Shown: positions 54,150 through 64,000 of the stretch, one piece after another
How positions within the stretch are numbered: the stretch's first letter is position 1
How the letters are laid out: each line of letters begins with the position of its first letter
Source of the DNA: an uncultured Chlorobiaceae bacterium
GTDB lineage: Bacteria > Bacteroidota > Chlorobiia > Chlorobiales > Chlorobiaceae
NCBI GenBank assembly: GCA_903928225.1
Contig: CAIYPU010000079.1
Location: 1-64,000, forward strand
DNA: 64,000 nt
Reading direction: 5' to 3'
Position numbers and translations under genes: made by a program
The notes under the pieces: generated by a model
Database searches by the model: none
The model's input: the letters and a program-made list of their open reading frames with translations, nothing else
What the model was told of the DNA's origin: nothing

Positions 54150-54542
54150 TTAAAACAATGACTCCGGTTTATTTTCAGGAGCTTTAGGTTCAGGGGCTTT
54201 ATTTTCTGTGGCTTTGTGTTTAATCTTGTCCACCAGATAATCTTCAAGCTTTTTACCCTGCTCAAGTAATTCTTTTACCCATTTCGGTTTCGGCCCTTTG
54301 CCGCCGCTCCAGGTATTTTCACCCATCCGGTATTTAATGACTTTTTCTTTAGCAGCTGCTATTACCAATTTTTTCCCTTTTGATTTAGCTTTTGCGGCAT
54401 CGATATCCGCTGTGGTAATACCAAACTCATCCATCTTGGCAATTACCTCCGCAAGAGCCTGCTTTCTTCCTTCAGCCTGCTTCTCTTCGATCTGCTGCTG
54501 CAGTGCAGCCATCTGAGCCTGTAATTCAACAATTGTCGGCAT
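54150..54542 (-). CDS. H-NS family nucleoid protein
   Basis: A 130-residue protein. N-terminal coiled-coil oligomerisation segment (LQAQMAALQQQIEEKQAEGR), Lys-rich linker, and the C-terminal H-NS DNA-binding motif in YRMGENTWSGGKGPKPKWVK (the YxDPxTGxTWSGRGRxPxW consensus, with K for R). The tail is a Pro/Glu/Lys repeat (KAPEPKAPENKPE). H-NS binds AT-rich DNA and silences foreign genes; the gene itself lies in the most AT-rich part of the window, so it may be an acquired xenogeneic silencer or a chromosomal one beside its targets. Confidence 0.88.
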   Translation of the reverse strand: MPTIVELQAQMAALQQQIEEKQAEGRKQALAEVIAKMDEFGITTADIDAAKAKSKGKKLVIAAAKEKVIKYRMGENTWSGGKGPKPKWVKELLEQGKKLEDYLVDKIKHKATENKAPEPKAPENKPESLF

Positions 54543-55670
54543 AAGCGTTGTAGTTAGATTAATCAGTCAATCGAATCACATGAACAATGTAAATATTTTT
54601 TTCAATAAAAATCGCCCCCCTTCATTTATGGTAGGCAATTCACCCTTATATCTCTTGACGGATTTAATTTTTTCAACCCTAAATGATTATTTTAATTACA
54701 CTAACGCCCTTTAATCAAATCCTCGCCACTGACTTATAAAATGGTTGAATTTCAGGCCCATCAATTTCCAGAAATCTTTGATTGCTGACTTTCGTTTGAG
54801 TAAACTATAAAAACATGACATAAATATGAGAGAAAGACTTCATAAGAGATTAAATGTTCATTATTAATTATGCCAATTATTCTTCTTACCCCCTAAACCA
54901 ACCTTCAATTCCATTGCTGACATTATCATCCCTTTTTACTGTACACAATAGTAAACACTTTCGCTATCAGCTATCATTCCGCTCAACTCCGATTAGAGCT
55001 ATAAGGATATCTGATTGTACTCACGAAAAATACCAAACGCATTCATTGACAGTGACTCTGGCAACGTCTTACATATACTGTTTGCTTGTTCGTAGTTTGG
55101 GGGTAGTTGCATAACTCATTTGCACAATCGGAAATTCTTCAAGCAACCGTCCGGCGAGCGAATTCCCGTTATGGCAATGATGACAACAAAGTTAATATAC
55201 TGATATCGAGTGAAAATTTCCGTAGTAGTGGCGAGGTAATGAATACCGTATCGGGCACCTCTATTTATTGTCGTGAGAAGCACGAGTGCAAGGCGGACGG
55301 AGCGGAGAAACCGGAGTGTACAGAAAGTACATGAGGATTTCAAGCACCGCCCAACACAGCAATAGGGTTTCGAAACAAATAAATAGAGGTGCCCTATCGA
55401 CATTCATTAACCCCGAATACCCTTCAGCATCTTCCCTCAATCCACACATCCCACCGAAAAGTCAATGCCTGACGGGCTCTGGAGGAACAGATAGCGCGTT
55501 GTTTGCGTATACAAAAACAATGATTCCTGATGATTGACGGACTTAACATGCAAACAAACAGGGCAAAGGCCATTATATTGAAAGAATAACCCAAGTTTCC
55601 CTGAAGGGTTTCCGAACATTGCTGTCCTTCCCGGAAGGCTGTTCAAGTCATTGCCAATTTTTCATAACAC
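54543..55670. other. Long AT-rich non-coding stretch
   Basis: 1.1 kb without a supported gene. 54543-55200 is AT-rich with short chance frames. 55237-55409 is copy 2 of the dispersed element. 55410-55670 is the upstream region of the ClC channel gene. It may be the decayed remainder of an acquired segment. Confidence 0.5.
55237..55409. repeat. Dispersed intergenic element, copy 2
   Basis: Core 55270-55363 (GTCGTGAG ... CAACACAGCAAT) matches 13341-13431 at most positions. It is flanked by a perfect 17-bp inverted repeat GGGCACCTCTATTTATT (55253-55269) with 55378-55394, extended outwards imperfectly to TAATGAAT (55237) and ATTCATTA (55409). These arms share no sequence with the arms of copy 1. 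Confidence 0.8.
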
Positions 55671-57554
55671 ATGAAATTTCCCGAAGACCTCAACCGGTTG
55701 AGGCACGTCGTCAACGTCTGGTTTCATCTGCTGCTCCGGAAAACCAGGGCTTACAAGGGAAGCTCGCAGGAGTTCGTCAAACTGAACTGGGCAACATTCC
55801 TCGCCCAGCTCAATCTCAACCAGGATTTCCCCTTTCTCCTCGTCGCCGTTTTCGTCGGACTGGTGACAGGTTATCTCGCCGTGATTTTTCATGAGGCGAT
55901 CAGGCTGATCAGCTCCTTCCTGTTCGACGGCATCGCCACGTCAGGGCGGCTCTCCAGGAAATACCATCACCTCCTTCCCCTGCTTCCGCTGTTCCCTGCT
56001 CTCGGGGGTCTTCTGGTGGGCCTGTACAACGCGTTCGTCGTCAAGGCCCGGCCGGAACATGGCCTTGCCTCCCTGATCAAGTCGGTGGCCCGCAAAGAAG
56101 GGAAAATCCCCATGAAAAACTGGTTTCATAAAACCGTCACATCGGTCATCAGCATCAGTACCGGCGGCGGCGGCGGAAGAGAAGCGCCTATCGCCCAGGT
56201 CGGTGCATCGATAGGATCGGCAGTAGCGCAGCTTCTCAAATTTTCTCCCGGCAGGACCAGGACGCTGCTCGGCTGCGGAGCGGCCGCTGGACTTTCGGCC
56301 GTGTTCAACGCGCCCATCGGGGGCGTGATGTTTGCCGTAGAGGTGATCCTCGGGGATTTCAGCGTCAAAACCTTCAGCCCCATTGTTGTCGCCGCCGTTG
56401 TCGGCACCGTCCTGTCGAGAAGCTTCCTCGGCAACTTCCCCACCTTTCAGGTTCATGAATACAGCCTGGTATCGGACACCGAACTGGTTTTTTACTTCCT
56501 GCTCGGCATTCTCGCCGGCCTTTCAGCCGTGCTGTTCATCAGGACGTTCTATTTCATCGAAGAGTTGCTGAAAAAAGCTGAAAAACGGTTCTCCATACCC
56601 GCATGGGCGATGCCTGCCCTCGGCGGACTGCTCTGCGGCCTGGTCAGCATGTGGGTGCCCGAACTCTACGGGTTCAGCTATGAGGCGATCAACAAGGCAA
56701 TCCTCGGTAAAGAGAGCTGGGGGACCATGCTCGGGGTTTATTTCCTGAAACCGGTCGTTGCAGCCTTTACCGTCGGTTCGGGCGGGGCCGGAGGCATGTT
56801 CGCCCCTTCGATGAAAATGGGCGCGATGCTCGGCGGCATGTTCGGCAACCTGGTCCACGGCTTCTTTCCGAAAATGACAGCTGCTTCGGGAGCGTATGCC
56901 CTTGTGGGAATGGGTGCCCTCACGGCGGGAATCATGAGGGCCCCGCTGACCGTGATCCTTATCCTGTTTGAAGTTACCGGCCAGTACGAGATCGTGCTCC
57001 CGATCATGTTCGCTGCCGTCACGTCCTCACTGGTTGCAAGAATTGCCTGCCCATACACGATGGAAACCTATGTCCTGGAAAAAGAGGGCATAAAAGTCGG
57101 GTTCGGCATCACGCTGACGATTGCCGGAAACATAAGCATCACGGATATCATGCGAAAAAATTGTATTCAATTTACCAGCACGACCAAGGCTGAAACAATA
57201 ATTGAAACATTTCACAACACCCTCGAATCCGTTTTTTTCATCACTGCGAGCGATGGTGTTCTGGTCGGCATAATCGGCCTTGAAGAAATGAATACGCTTC
57301 TGAAAGAAAGAATATTTACCGGCATTACCGCCGAAGATATTGTAAAGAAAAACATCACCGCCCTCTATGATACGTCGAAACTCGACGAGGCCCTGAAGAT
57401 ATTCGAGATCACTGATTACACCTATCTGCCGGTGGTCTCGTCATCCGACGGCAAGCTGATCGGGGTGTTGAAGCAGGATGAAACCTTCTCCTATTACCGT
57501 AAACAAATGAGCCTGCTGACGACGGATGACGTGGAATTATCTAAAGCTGGCTGA
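55671..57554 (+). CDS. ClC-family chloride channel/transporter with CBS domains
   Basis: A 627-residue polytopic membrane protein. ClC landmarks: GGGGGREAPIAQVGASIG (anion-selectivity GxGxP region equivalent, lacking the usual GSG), GCGAAAGLSAVFNAPIGGV with GAAAGxxAxFxAPxGG, and GSGGAGGMFAPSMKMGAMLG. The cytoplasmic C-terminus (about 475-615) has two CBS domains (ITDIMRKNC... and ITAEDIVKKNITALYDTSKL). Could be a channel or a Cl-/H+ exchanger; the gating glutamate should lie in GREAP (here REA). It starts at ATG 55671. Confidence 0.93.
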   Translation: MKFPEDLNRLRHVVNVWFHLLLRKTRAYKGSSQEFVKLNWATFLAQLNLNQDFPFLLVAVFVGLVTGYLAVIFHEAIRLISSFLFDGIATSGRLSRKYHHLLPLLPLFPALGGLLVGLYNAFVVKARPEHGLASLIKSVARKEGKIPMKNWFHKTVTSVISISTGGGGGREAPIAQVGASIGSAVAQLLKFSPGRTRTLLGCGAAAGLSAVFNAPIGGVMFAVEVILGDFSVKTFSPIVVAAVVGTVLSRSFLGNFPTFQVHEYSLVSDTELVFYFLLGILAGLSAVLFIRTFYFIEELLKKAEKRFSIPAWAMPALGGLLCGLVSMWVPELYGFSYEAINKAILGKESWGTMLGVYFLKPVVAAFTVGSGGAGGMFAPSMKMGAMLGGMFGNLVHGFFPKMTAASGAYALVGMGALTAGIMRAPLTVILILFEVTGQYEIVLPIMFAAVTSSLVARIACPYTMETYVLEKEGIKVGFGITLTIAGNISITDIMRKNCIQFTSTTKAETIIETFHNTLESVFFITASDGVLVGIIGLEEMNTLLKERIFTGITAEDIVKKNITALYDTSKLDEALKIFEITDYTYLPVVSSSDGKLIGVLKQDETFSYYRKQMSLLTTDDVELSKAG

Positions 57555-58171
57555 CTGTGCAGTCCCCTGCGGATAACCCACAGTCCGGAAGAGCCATACG
57601 AAGCAATGTTCGGGAGCGCCGCTCGCCATGTTCACGGCAAGAACGGCTGATTCCTTGAAGATAAACCGACTTCAGACAAAAAAAACAGCTCCATACTTTC
57701 ATTTGTACGGACCAACCGGTTTCCGGCATCCTTTCCAGGGTGTTCATCATTTCAGCCATATGGTGGGACCATCGGCACGAAAACGCACGAACCCCGACAG
57801 CTTCCGCGTTACCGCTCTCGCACCATGTTCGCTTTAACGAAAAGATGTCCCGTTGCATGGAAGATGAAAGCAGATTGCCGCACCATCGCAGGTCAGGCTT
57901 GAAACAATTCCTGAAGCCGGACAGATGCCGGCAAGCATGGGAAGTTCTTTTTTGCGGACAGCGATATTCAGAAAAGGGCAACGCCCTTTCATCCATGAAA
58001 ACCGGCGCCATCATTGCTTCTGGAGAATAAACCCCGGCTGCAGGGACCGGTTATTTCATTCAGGAGGGAAAAACGGGTTGTGAGCACGGAGCAGGAAAGT
58101 CCGGATCACACTGACATTGCTGACGCAGGCTGGCAGGGCTCTGAATGCCATCTGGCAATGATCTTCGGGGC
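57555..58171. other. Unassigned stretch between ClC gene and lipoprotein
   Basis: About 620 bp. Open frames on both strands (157 codons minus at 57541-58014; 96 codons plus at 57740-58030) have no recognisable motif, are rich in Cys, Arg and Ser as chance frames often are, and overlap each other. I see no promoter or repeat. It may be a decayed gene. Confidence 0.4.
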
Positions 58172-58208
58172 AAAAAAAAAGAGACAGGACTTTTGTCCCG
58201 TCTCTTTT
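58172..58208 (-). terminator. Terminator of the lipoprotein gene
   Basis: GAGACAGGAC (58181-58190) pairs with GTCCCGTCTC (58195-58204; one mismatch) with loop TTTT. On the minus strand it is followed by nine T (plus-strand A-run 58172-58180). Confidence 0.88.
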
Positions 58209-58232
58209 ATAAGAAACCGTGTTAACGGAAAC

Positions 58233-58457
58233 TTATTTTGCAGGTGCTGCAGGTGCCGGAGCTTCTGCTGCAGGTGCTGCAGGTGCCGGAGCTTCTGCTG
58301 CAGGTGCTGCAGGTGCTTCTGCTGCAGGTGCTGCAGGTGCCGGAGCTTCTGCTGCAGGTGCTGCAGGTGCTTCAGGTGCAGGTGCTTCGGTTTTCTTAGC
58401 GCAGCCTACGAAAGAAACTGAGCTCAAGAGGAACAGGAAAACGAAAAGTTTTTTCAT
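58233..58457 (-). CDS. Small Ala/Pro-rich lipoprotein with tandem repeats
   Basis: From ATG 58457 the product is about 74 residues: signal KKLFVFLFLLSSVSFVGC with a lipobox Cys (SFVGC), then KKTEAPAPEAP and repeated AAPAAEAPAP/AAEAP units to the end. The DNA shows nearly exact tandem copies of GCAGGTGCTGCAGGTGC plus a 12-base variable joint over 58240-58385, so copy number is probably variable. The sequence is all spacer after the lipid anchor; it is likely membrane-attached to the outer membrane. A stronger upstream ATG at 58499 exists but the signal peptide fits 58457. Confidence 0.75.
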   Translation of the reverse strand: MKKLFVFLFLLSSVSFVGCAKKTEAPAPEAPAAPAAEAPAPAAPAAEAPAAPAAEAPAPAAPAAEAPAPAAPAK

Positions 58458-58611
58458 TGCTCGATTGATGTTTTGTTGTTTGATAATTGACAGCTTCATC
58501 AGCTCTCGAATATTATAAAAAAACAGCGAGTTTTCAAAAACCCAACTGTATGAAATGAATATGCAAAATATTTCCGTACCTCGCCAATAACTCGGTGTAA
58601 AAAATATTTTT

Positions 58612-61182
58612 TTAATCCATCAGCAGCTCCAGCTCGGGCTTCTTGAGCTCATTGAAGTTCAGGTACTGGTAAACCTTCTCCTCTTTTCCGGCAACCAGGA
58701 GCTTCGAAACGATCTCCATGTACTCGTCCCTGTTGGGCAGGTGCCCGAGCAGCGCACAGACCGCCGCGAGCTCCGCGGAACCGAGGTAGACAAGCGTATC
58801 GTTGCCCATGCGGTTGTCGAAGTTGCGCGTACTGGTCGAAAAGACGACCGATTTGTCGGCCACCCTTGCCTGGTTGCCCATGCAGAGCGAACAGCCGGGG
58901 CTTTCGATACGGGCTCCCGCAGCACCGAAGACCGAGAAGTAACCTTCTTCCATCAGCCTTCTCGAATCCATCTTTGTCGGCGGCACGATCCACAGCTTGG
59001 CCGAAGCGACACCCTTGTCCCTCAGTATCTCGCCGAGAGCGCGGAAATGGCCGATATTGGTCATGCAGCTGCCGACGAACACCTCGTTGATGACTTTCGG
59101 ACGTTTGGAGTCGTGCAGCACTTCGCTGAGCATCATGACATCGTCAGGATCGTTCGGGCATGCAAGGATCGGTTCGGTGATCGTGTTCATATCGATCTCG
59201 ATGACCGCCGCATATTCCGCATCGGCATCAGGTTCGAGAAGCACCGGGTCGGCAAGCCACTCCTTCATCTTTCCGATACGCCTTCTGATGGTGTCGGGAT
59301 CGCCGTACCCTTCCTCGACGAGCTGTTCGAGCAGCACAATGTTGGATTTGAGGTATTCGATCACCGGCTCCCTGTTCAGGCGTACCGTACAGGCCGCAGC
59401 GCTCCGTTCCGCCGAAGCGTCGCTGAGCTCGTATGCCTGCTCGACCTTGATATCGGGAAGCCCCTCGATTTCGAGGATCCTTCCGGCAAAAACGTTTTTC
59501 TTTCCCTTTTTCTCGACCGTCAGGAGGCCCTGCTTCATGGCGACGTAAGGGATGGCGTTGACCAGGTCGCGAAGCGTGATGCCTTTCTGGAGCTTGCCGG
59601 TGAAGCGAACCAGCACCGATTCAGGGACGTTCAGCGGCATTGTGCCGGTAACGCCGGCAAATGCCACGAGGCCCGAACCACCGGGGAACGAGATGCCGAT
59701 CGGGAAGCGGGTATGGGAATCGCCGCCGGTGCCGAGCGTATCGGGAAGCACCATGCGGTTCAGCCAGGTATGGATGACGCCGTCGCCCGGCCTGAGCGAT
59801 ACGCCACCCCTGCTCATGAGGAAGTACGGCAGGCTGCGATGGAGCTTGATGTCGGACGGTTTCGGATAGGCCGAGGTATGGCAGAAGCTCTGCATGAAGA
59901 GGTCGGCGCTGAACGAGACCGCCGCGAGTTCCTTGATCTCGTCGCGGGTCATGGCGCCAGTGGTGTCCTGGGAGCCGACCGTCAGGGTTGCCGGCTCGAC
60001 ATACATGCCCGGCCTTACGCCCGGCAGTCCGCAAGCCTTGCCGATGATTTTCTGGGCGAGCGTGTAACCCTTGCCGGTATCGGCAGGCTGGTCGGGACGC
60101 TGGAAAATTGCATCCTCTCCGAGACCCAGGGCGATTCTCGCTTTTTTGGTGAGGTTCCTTCCGATGATGAGCGGAATGCGGCCTCCGGCCCTCACTTCGT
60201 CAGAAAGGGTATTCGGGGTCATGCTGAAGCGCGAAATAACTTCGCCGTCCTTTTCGATTTTGCCCTCGTAAGGGTAGAGGTCGATGACGTCGCCCATTTC
60301 CATCGAGGTAACGTCGGCCTGGATGGGCAATGCGCCCGAATCCTCTGCGGTATTGAAAAATATGGGAGCCACGATGCCGCCGATGACAACACCGCCGGTC
60401 CGCTTGTTCGGCACGGCTGGAATATCGTTGCCGAGGTGCCACTGAATGGAGTTGATGCCCGATTTCCTGCTCGATCCGGTGCCGACGACGTCGCCGACAT
60501 AGGCAAGCGGATGCCCTTTTTCCTTCAGCTTCGCAATGGTGCCGATCGGATCGTTCATTTTCGCGCCAAGCATGCAGCGGGCATGGAGCGGGATATCGCT
60601 GCGGGTGAACGCTTCACTTGCCGGAGAAAGGTCGTCGGTATTGGTTTCACCGGAAACCTTGAATACCGTCAGGCTCATTTTTTCCGGAAGCGCCGGCCTG
60701 GTCAGGAACCATTCGGCATCCGCCCAGGATTTCAGCACGTCTGCGGCAAAGCGGTTGGTTTTCCCGAGTTCGACGACCGCGTCGAACATATCATAGACAA
60801 GCAGGGTCTTCTTCAGCATTGCTGCTGCTTCTGCCGCAACCGCTTCGCTCTTGTGCCCCAGGGCATCGACAAGGGGCTTGACGTTGTAACCGCCGAGCAT
60901 GGTTCCGAGAATCCTCACCGCTTCGACCGCATCTATGGCGCTGCATGAGATGTCGCCCTGGACAATGCCGTCGAGGAACGCGGCCTTTTCGAACGCGGCG
61001 TCATCGACACCTGGGCTGACATGCTCGCGGAACAGTTCGAGCAGGTATTCTTTTTCCTCGACAGGCTCCTGCCGGAGCAGCCCGTTAAGCTCGCGGGCCT
61101 GTTCGGCGCTGAGCGGCAGGGGCGGAATGCCAAGCTTCGCCCGTTCTTCGGTATGAGCGCGATATTGCTCTAAAAGACTCAT
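58612..61182 (-). CDS. acnB: Aconitate hydratase B
   Basis: Interconverts citrate and isocitrate with a [4Fe-4S] cluster; in green sulfur bacteria it serves the reductive TCA cycle (established pathway for the group, organism inferred). From ATG 61182 ([20 protein letters not shown]) the product is 856 residues, typical of AcnB; GGGAGA is 8 nt upstream. HEAT-like N-terminus, swivel domain before the core, and cluster cysteines in [11 protein letters not shown] and [13 protein letters not shown] near the C-terminus are present. The order domain 4 first distinguishes AcnB from AcnA. Single gene. Confidence 0.95.
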   Translation of the reverse strand: MSLLEQYRAHTEERAKLGIPPLPLSAEQARELNGLLRQEPVEEKEYLLELFREHVSPGVDDAAFEKAAFLDGIVQGDISCSAIDAVEAVRILGTMLGGYNVKPLVDALGHKSEAVAAEAAAMLKKTLLVYDMFDAVVELGKTNRFAADVLKSWADAEWFLTRPALPEKMSLTVFKVSGETNTDDLSPASEAFTRSDIPLHARCMLGAKMNDPIGTIAKLKEKGHPLAYVGDVVGTGSSRKSGINSIQWHLGNDIPAVPNKRTGGVVIGGIVAPIFFNTAEDSGALPIQADVTSMEMGDVIDLYPYEGKIEKDGEVISRFSMTPNTLSDEVRAGGRIPLIIGRNLTKKARIALGLGEDAIFQRPDQPADTGKGYTLAQKIIGKACGLPGVRPGMYVEPATLTVGSQDTTGAMTRDEIKELAAVSFSADLFMQSFCHTSAYPKPSDIKLHRSLPYFLMSRGGVSLRPGDGVIHTWLNRMVLPDTLGTGGDSHTRFPIGISFPGGSGLVAFAGVTGTMPLNVPESVLVRFTGKLQKGITLRDLVNAIPYVAMKQGLLTVEKKGKKNVFAGRILEIEGLPDIKVEQAYELSDASAERSAAACTVRLNREPVIEYLKSNIVLLEQLVEEGYGDPDTIRRRIGKMKEWLADPVLLEPDADAEYAAVIEIDMNTITEPILACPNDPDDVMMLSEVLHDSKRPKVINEVFVGSCMTNIGHFRALGEILRDKGVASAKLWIVPPTKMDSRRLMEEGYFSVFGAAGARIESPGCSLCMGNQARVADKSVVFSTSTRNFDNRMGNDTLVYLGSAELAAVCALLGHLPNRDEYMEIVSKLLVAGKEEKVYQYLNFNELKKPELELLMD

Positions 61183-61489
61183 AAAACAAATCTCCCGGAA
61201 TTGTATATGGTTTATGTTTGAGATGAAATTAAAGGCCAAAACTGAAAAGCGGCAGGGAAGAAACGCCGCAAGGCGAAAACAGGAACATTTAAAATATCAT
61301 GCCGGTTTTTTAAAACCAAAACCTCACCCGCCGGAAGCCGACCCTGCTTCCGAAATAATTTAACCAGCCACAGGTTTGCACATATTCTTTTCATGCAGGA
61401 GTGTCATATAACATTCCGCCCCTGAAAAAAGCGACGGACCGCGACCTGTGTTCAGTCGCCTTTCCGGCGGCAGGGATAAAGAAGAGGGC
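61183..61489. other. acnB upstream / queA downstream region
   Basis: A 307-bp gap. A 7-bp hairpin CGGAAGC/GCTTCCG (61332-61352), followed on the minus strand by T-rich sequence, may end the hisD-queA transcript. The acnB promoter should lie at about 61200-61320; I could not fix it. Confidence 0.4.
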
Positions 61490-62515
61490 TCAGATAATGA
61501 GCATGCTGTCCCCGTAGCTCAGGAAGCGGTAATCCCTGCTAAGGGCGGCTTTGTATGCGTTCCGGAGGTTTTCGGGCCCGGCAAACGCCGCGGCCAGCAG
61601 CAGCACGGTCGAACGGGGAGCGTGAAAATTGGTGAGCAGGGTATCGACAATCCTGAAGTTGTAGCCGGGATAGATGAAAATATCGGCCTCCCCCGTCACC
61701 GCCTCGTTCCGGCAGCCGTCGAGAAGTTGCGCGCCCGCATGTTCGAGTGCCCTGGTCACCGTCGTACCGACAGCGACGATCCTGCCGCCCGAAGCTTTCA
61801 CTTCCCGTATTTTCCGAATCGTTTCGGCAGGGATGCTGTAGAATTCGCGGTGCATGACATGCCGGCTCAGATCGTCTACCCGGACCGGCAGGAAGGTGCC
61901 AAGGCCGACGTGCAGGACGAGGCCTGCCGTCCCGACACCCTTTTGGGAAAGCCCTGCGAGCAGCTCCGGCGTCAGGTTCAGCGACGCGGTCGGAGCGGCG
62001 ACAGAACCGGGCAGCTCCGCAAAAACCGTCTGGTAGCGTTCGATGTCGAGCTTTTCCGCATCGCGTTTCAGGTAGGGCGGTATCGGCATCTGTGCGTTGG
62101 CTTCGAAAAATTCCCTGACGCAGCCTCCGTCCGAAAGGGTTATGCGCGCGATCCCCTCGCCCGCTATTTCAGAGACCAGGAGCTCCTTCTCATGCGAGAG
62201 CAGCGTATCGCCTTTTTTCAGTTTCCCCCGGTAGAGCACCAGGTCCTGTTCGTCCCGGTGTTTTTCGAGGAGCATCAGTTCGATTTTCGCTCCGGTGGCT
62301 TTTCTGGCGAACAGCCTCGCGCGCACGACCTTCGTCTTGTTCAGGACGAGCAGGTCACCCTGGCGGAGGTGGTGGGCGAGGTTGGAGTAGCGGTCATGGT
62401 CGATTTCGCCCGTCTGCCTCTGCAGCACCAGCATGCGGCTCGAGCCCCGTTCGGCAGGCGGGTAGATTGCTATGCGGTCTTCTGGCAGTTCGTAATCGAA
62501 ATCGCAAACATTCAT
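61490..62515 (-). CDS. queA: S-adenosylmethionine:tRNA ribosyltransferase-isomerase
   Basis: Makes epoxyqueuosine in tRNA from preQ1-tRNA using the ribosyl of SAM. The 341-residue sequence shows the QueA landmarks [55 protein letters not shown] and [11 protein letters not shown]. Length is normal. Its start overlaps the hisD stop by 4 bp, so the pair is translationally coupled although the pathways are unrelated. Confidence 0.96.
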   Translation of the reverse strand: MNVCDFDYELPEDRIAIYPPAERGSSRMLVLQRQTGEIDHDRYSNLAHHLRQGDLLVLNKTKVVRARLFARKATGAKIELMLLEKHRDEQDLVLYRGKLKKGDTLLSHEKELLVSEIAGEGIARITLSDGGCVREFFEANAQMPIPPYLKRDAEKLDIERYQTVFAELPGSVAAPTASLNLTPELLAGLSQKGVGTAGLVLHVGLGTFLPVRVDDLSRHVMHREFYSIPAETIRKIREVKASGGRIVAVGTTVTRALEHAGAQLLDGCRNEAVTGEADIFIYPGYNFRIVDTLLTNFHAPRSTVLLLAAAFAGPENLRNAYKAALSRDYRFLSYGDSMLII

Positions 62516-63867
62516 AAGGTCTTCAGTCTCGACCGGACCGCTTCCGCGTGTGCCTGAAGCCCTTCACGGTCAGCGAACGATGCGATGTTTTCTCCACAGC
62601 ACTTCAGTTCCTGCTTCGAATAGGAAATGATCGACGTATGCTTGACAAAATCGCGCACCGAAAGCGGTGAAAAAAATCGGGCGGTACCGTTTGTCGGCAG
62701 GGTATGGTTCGGGCCTGCGAAGTAATCGCCGACGGATTCGCAGGAGTAACCGCCCATGAATATCGCACCGGCATGGTGAAGCAGCGGCAGGATCTCCCAG
62801 GGATGTTCGACATGCAGCTCGAGATGCTCTGGCGCTATGGTATCGGAAACCTCGCAGGCCTCCTCGAGGGAATTGACAAGAACAATCGCACCATTGCTGC
62901 CGAGCGAAGAGGAGATGATCTCCCTGCGGTCCATCGCAGGAAGGCGTTCTTCGATGCATTTCAGAACGGCGGCAGCCAGTGCATCTGAGGTCGTTATCAG
63001 CACTGCCGAGGCGTCGGGATCATGCTCCGCCTGGGCGAAAAGGTCGTAGACGATAAATTCCGGATTGGCGGATTCGTCAGCAATGACGGCCACCTCGGAA
63101 GGCCCTGCGATGCTGTCGATGGCAACGTGGCCGAAGACCTGTTTCTTCGCCAGGGCGACATATTTGTTCCCCGGACCGGTGATGATATCTACTTTCGGGA
63201 TGGTCCGGGTGCCGTAGGCGAACGCGGCAATCGCCTGGGCGCCGCCGAGCTTGTAAACCGAAGTGATGCCGGCCACGGCAGCGGCGGCAAGGATATCGGC
63301 GTTGACGATTCCCGATGGGTCGCACGGGCTGGTAAGGTAAATCTCCTTCACGCCGGCGACCTTGGCTGGCGCCGCATTCATCAGCACCGACGAGGGGTAG
63401 GAAGCCTTCCCACCTGGAACGTAGAGCAGCGCCCTCTCCATGGGCGTCACGCGCTGGCCGAGGATGACCCCGCCCTTCGCTTCATAGAAAAAACTTTTCT
63501 CCGCCTCATGCTCATGGAAGCGCATGATATTCGCAAATGCTTCCTCAAGCACCCGGATAAACCCCCGGTCAGCCCGCTCCCAGGCCTCCTTTATGGTTTC
63601 CGCCGGGACCTTCATGTCGTCCAGTCGAACACCCTGGAACTGTTCGGTGAAATCCAGCACGGCGCTGTCCCCATCGGTACGAACTCCGTCGAGTATCCGG
63701 TCTACTGCGGACTGGACCCCCGGTTCATAGACGACGCTTCTGGCAAGACGTTTTTTCAGCGCCTCGCGTTCATCGGCGAAACGGTAAACTTGCAACACGT
63801 TTTTTGAGTTTTGGTTACCCTCGAAAGAGGAATTTTGTTCCGCAATAATGTACTCATTCGCTATCAT
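62512..63867 (-). CDS. hisD: Histidinol dehydrogenase
   Basis: Catalyses the last two steps of histidine synthesis, histidinol to histidine, with NAD+ and zinc. The product from ATG 63867 ([12 protein letters not shown]) is about 451 residues; an upstream ATG at 63897 would add ten residues. Signature segments are [56 protein letters not shown] and [18 protein letters not shown] with [14 protein letters not shown]. Its stop overlaps the queA start. No other his gene is in the window. Confidence 0.96.
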   Translation of the reverse strand: MIANEYIIAEQNSSFEGNQNSKNVLQVYRFADEREALKKRLARSVVYEPGVQSAVDRILDGVRTDGDSAVLDFTEQFQGVRLDDMKVPAETIKEAWERADRGFIRVLEEAFANIMRFHEHEAEKSFFYEAKGGVILGQRVTPMERALLYVPGGKASYPSSVLMNAAPAKVAGVKEIYLTSPCDPSGIVNADILAAAAVAGITSVYKLGGAQAIAAFAYGTRTIPKVDIITGPGNKYVALAKKQVFGHVAIDSIAGPSEVAVIADESANPEFIVYDLFAQAEHDPDASAVLITTSDALAAAVLKCIEERLPAMDRREIISSSLGSNGAIVLVNSLEEACEVSDTIAPEHLELHVEHPWEILPLLHHAGAIFMGGYSCESVGDYFAGPNHTLPTNGTARFFSPLSVRDFVKHTSIISYSKQELKCCGENIASFADREGLQAHAEAVRSRLKTL

Positions 63868-64000
63868 TAACGAAACTCGTCCCCCGGATCCCCTCATGAA
63901 AACTTTTTATGAAAAATCCGCAGGGAATTTACTCTTTTCACGGGTAACGATTTGTAATAATACTTCGATTAGCTACTTTTACAGTTCAGTTGAACCCTTG

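Noticed and set aside
57541-58014. 157-codon minus frame
   Set aside because: No motif, overlaps the ClC stop region, Cys/Arg/Ser-rich composition typical of chance frames.
58240-58385. CRISPR-like tandem repeats
   Set aside because: The repeats lie in frame in a lipoprotein gene with no spacer diversity and no cas genes are near.

Overview
The window is about 54-56 % GC chromosomal DNA that reads as a green sulfur bacterium (Chlorobiaceae, probably Chlorobium or a close relative). I infer this from a prolyl-tRNA synthetase of the short archaeal/eukaryal type, a nifV-nifA pair, pyruvoyl-dependent arginine decarboxylase, a DUF4293 protein typical of Bacteroidota/Chlorobiota, and class II (B12-dependent) ribonucleotide reductase. 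No photosynthesis gene lies in the window, so the species is not fixed.

1-36.6 kb and 55.7-64 kb are ordinary core chromosome: proS; 2-Cys peroxiredoxin divergent from nifV-nifA; a hybrid sensor kinase and a LuxR-type regulator that seem to share an N-terminal sensor module; waaA; a DUF4293-pdxA-ftsE run; nrdJ; pepD; a pentapeptide/membrane protein with an S1/P1-like secreted hydrolase; nadA; a GroES-like protein; mreC-mreD-mrdA(PBP2)-FAD oxidase-smpB-tyrS; pyruvoyl arginine decarboxylase; dedA; nadB; nadE-yip1-envC-like; murA; then a ClC channel, an Ala/Pro-rich lipoprotein, acnB, and queA-hisD. Terminators sit between most convergent or independent units. Three NAD genes (nadA, nadB, nadE) occur within 12.4 kb but not in one operon.

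From 36.84 to 51.52 kb lies a 14.6-kb integrative island in the 3' end of a tRNA-Arg(ACG) gene, the last of a tRNA-Met/Glu/Arg cluster. It is bounded by a perfect 47-bp direct repeat (36843-36889 and 51469-51515). Just inside each end is the same tandem 12-mer (GAGGGTGCTTTG x2), which looks like arm-type integrase sites. Reading leftwards from the right end it carries a tyrosine integrase, an AlpA-like protein, a RepA/AAA_25-type ATPase, a 205-bp cluster of ten TGGCAC/GTGCCA motifs, a Toprim/zinc-finger primase-like protein, three small unknown genes, a tRNA-Leu-like gene whose anticodon arm is replaced by a long hairpin, and a compact five-gene defence operon hsdR-hsdM-hsdS-ATPase-HNH. No capsid, relaxase or conjugation gene is visible. 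The plan resembles a phage satellite or small replicating island with defence cargo.

51.5-55.7 kb, after a tRNA-Gln(CTG), is a repeat-rich and then AT-rich accessory stretch. It holds an alternating array of inverted/forward short repeats enclosing a GIY-YIG nuclease gene, a small membrane-anchored protein, an H-NS family gene, and the second copy of a dispersed element whose flanking inverted-repeat arms differ from copy to copy. The first copy lies between ftsE and nrdJ.
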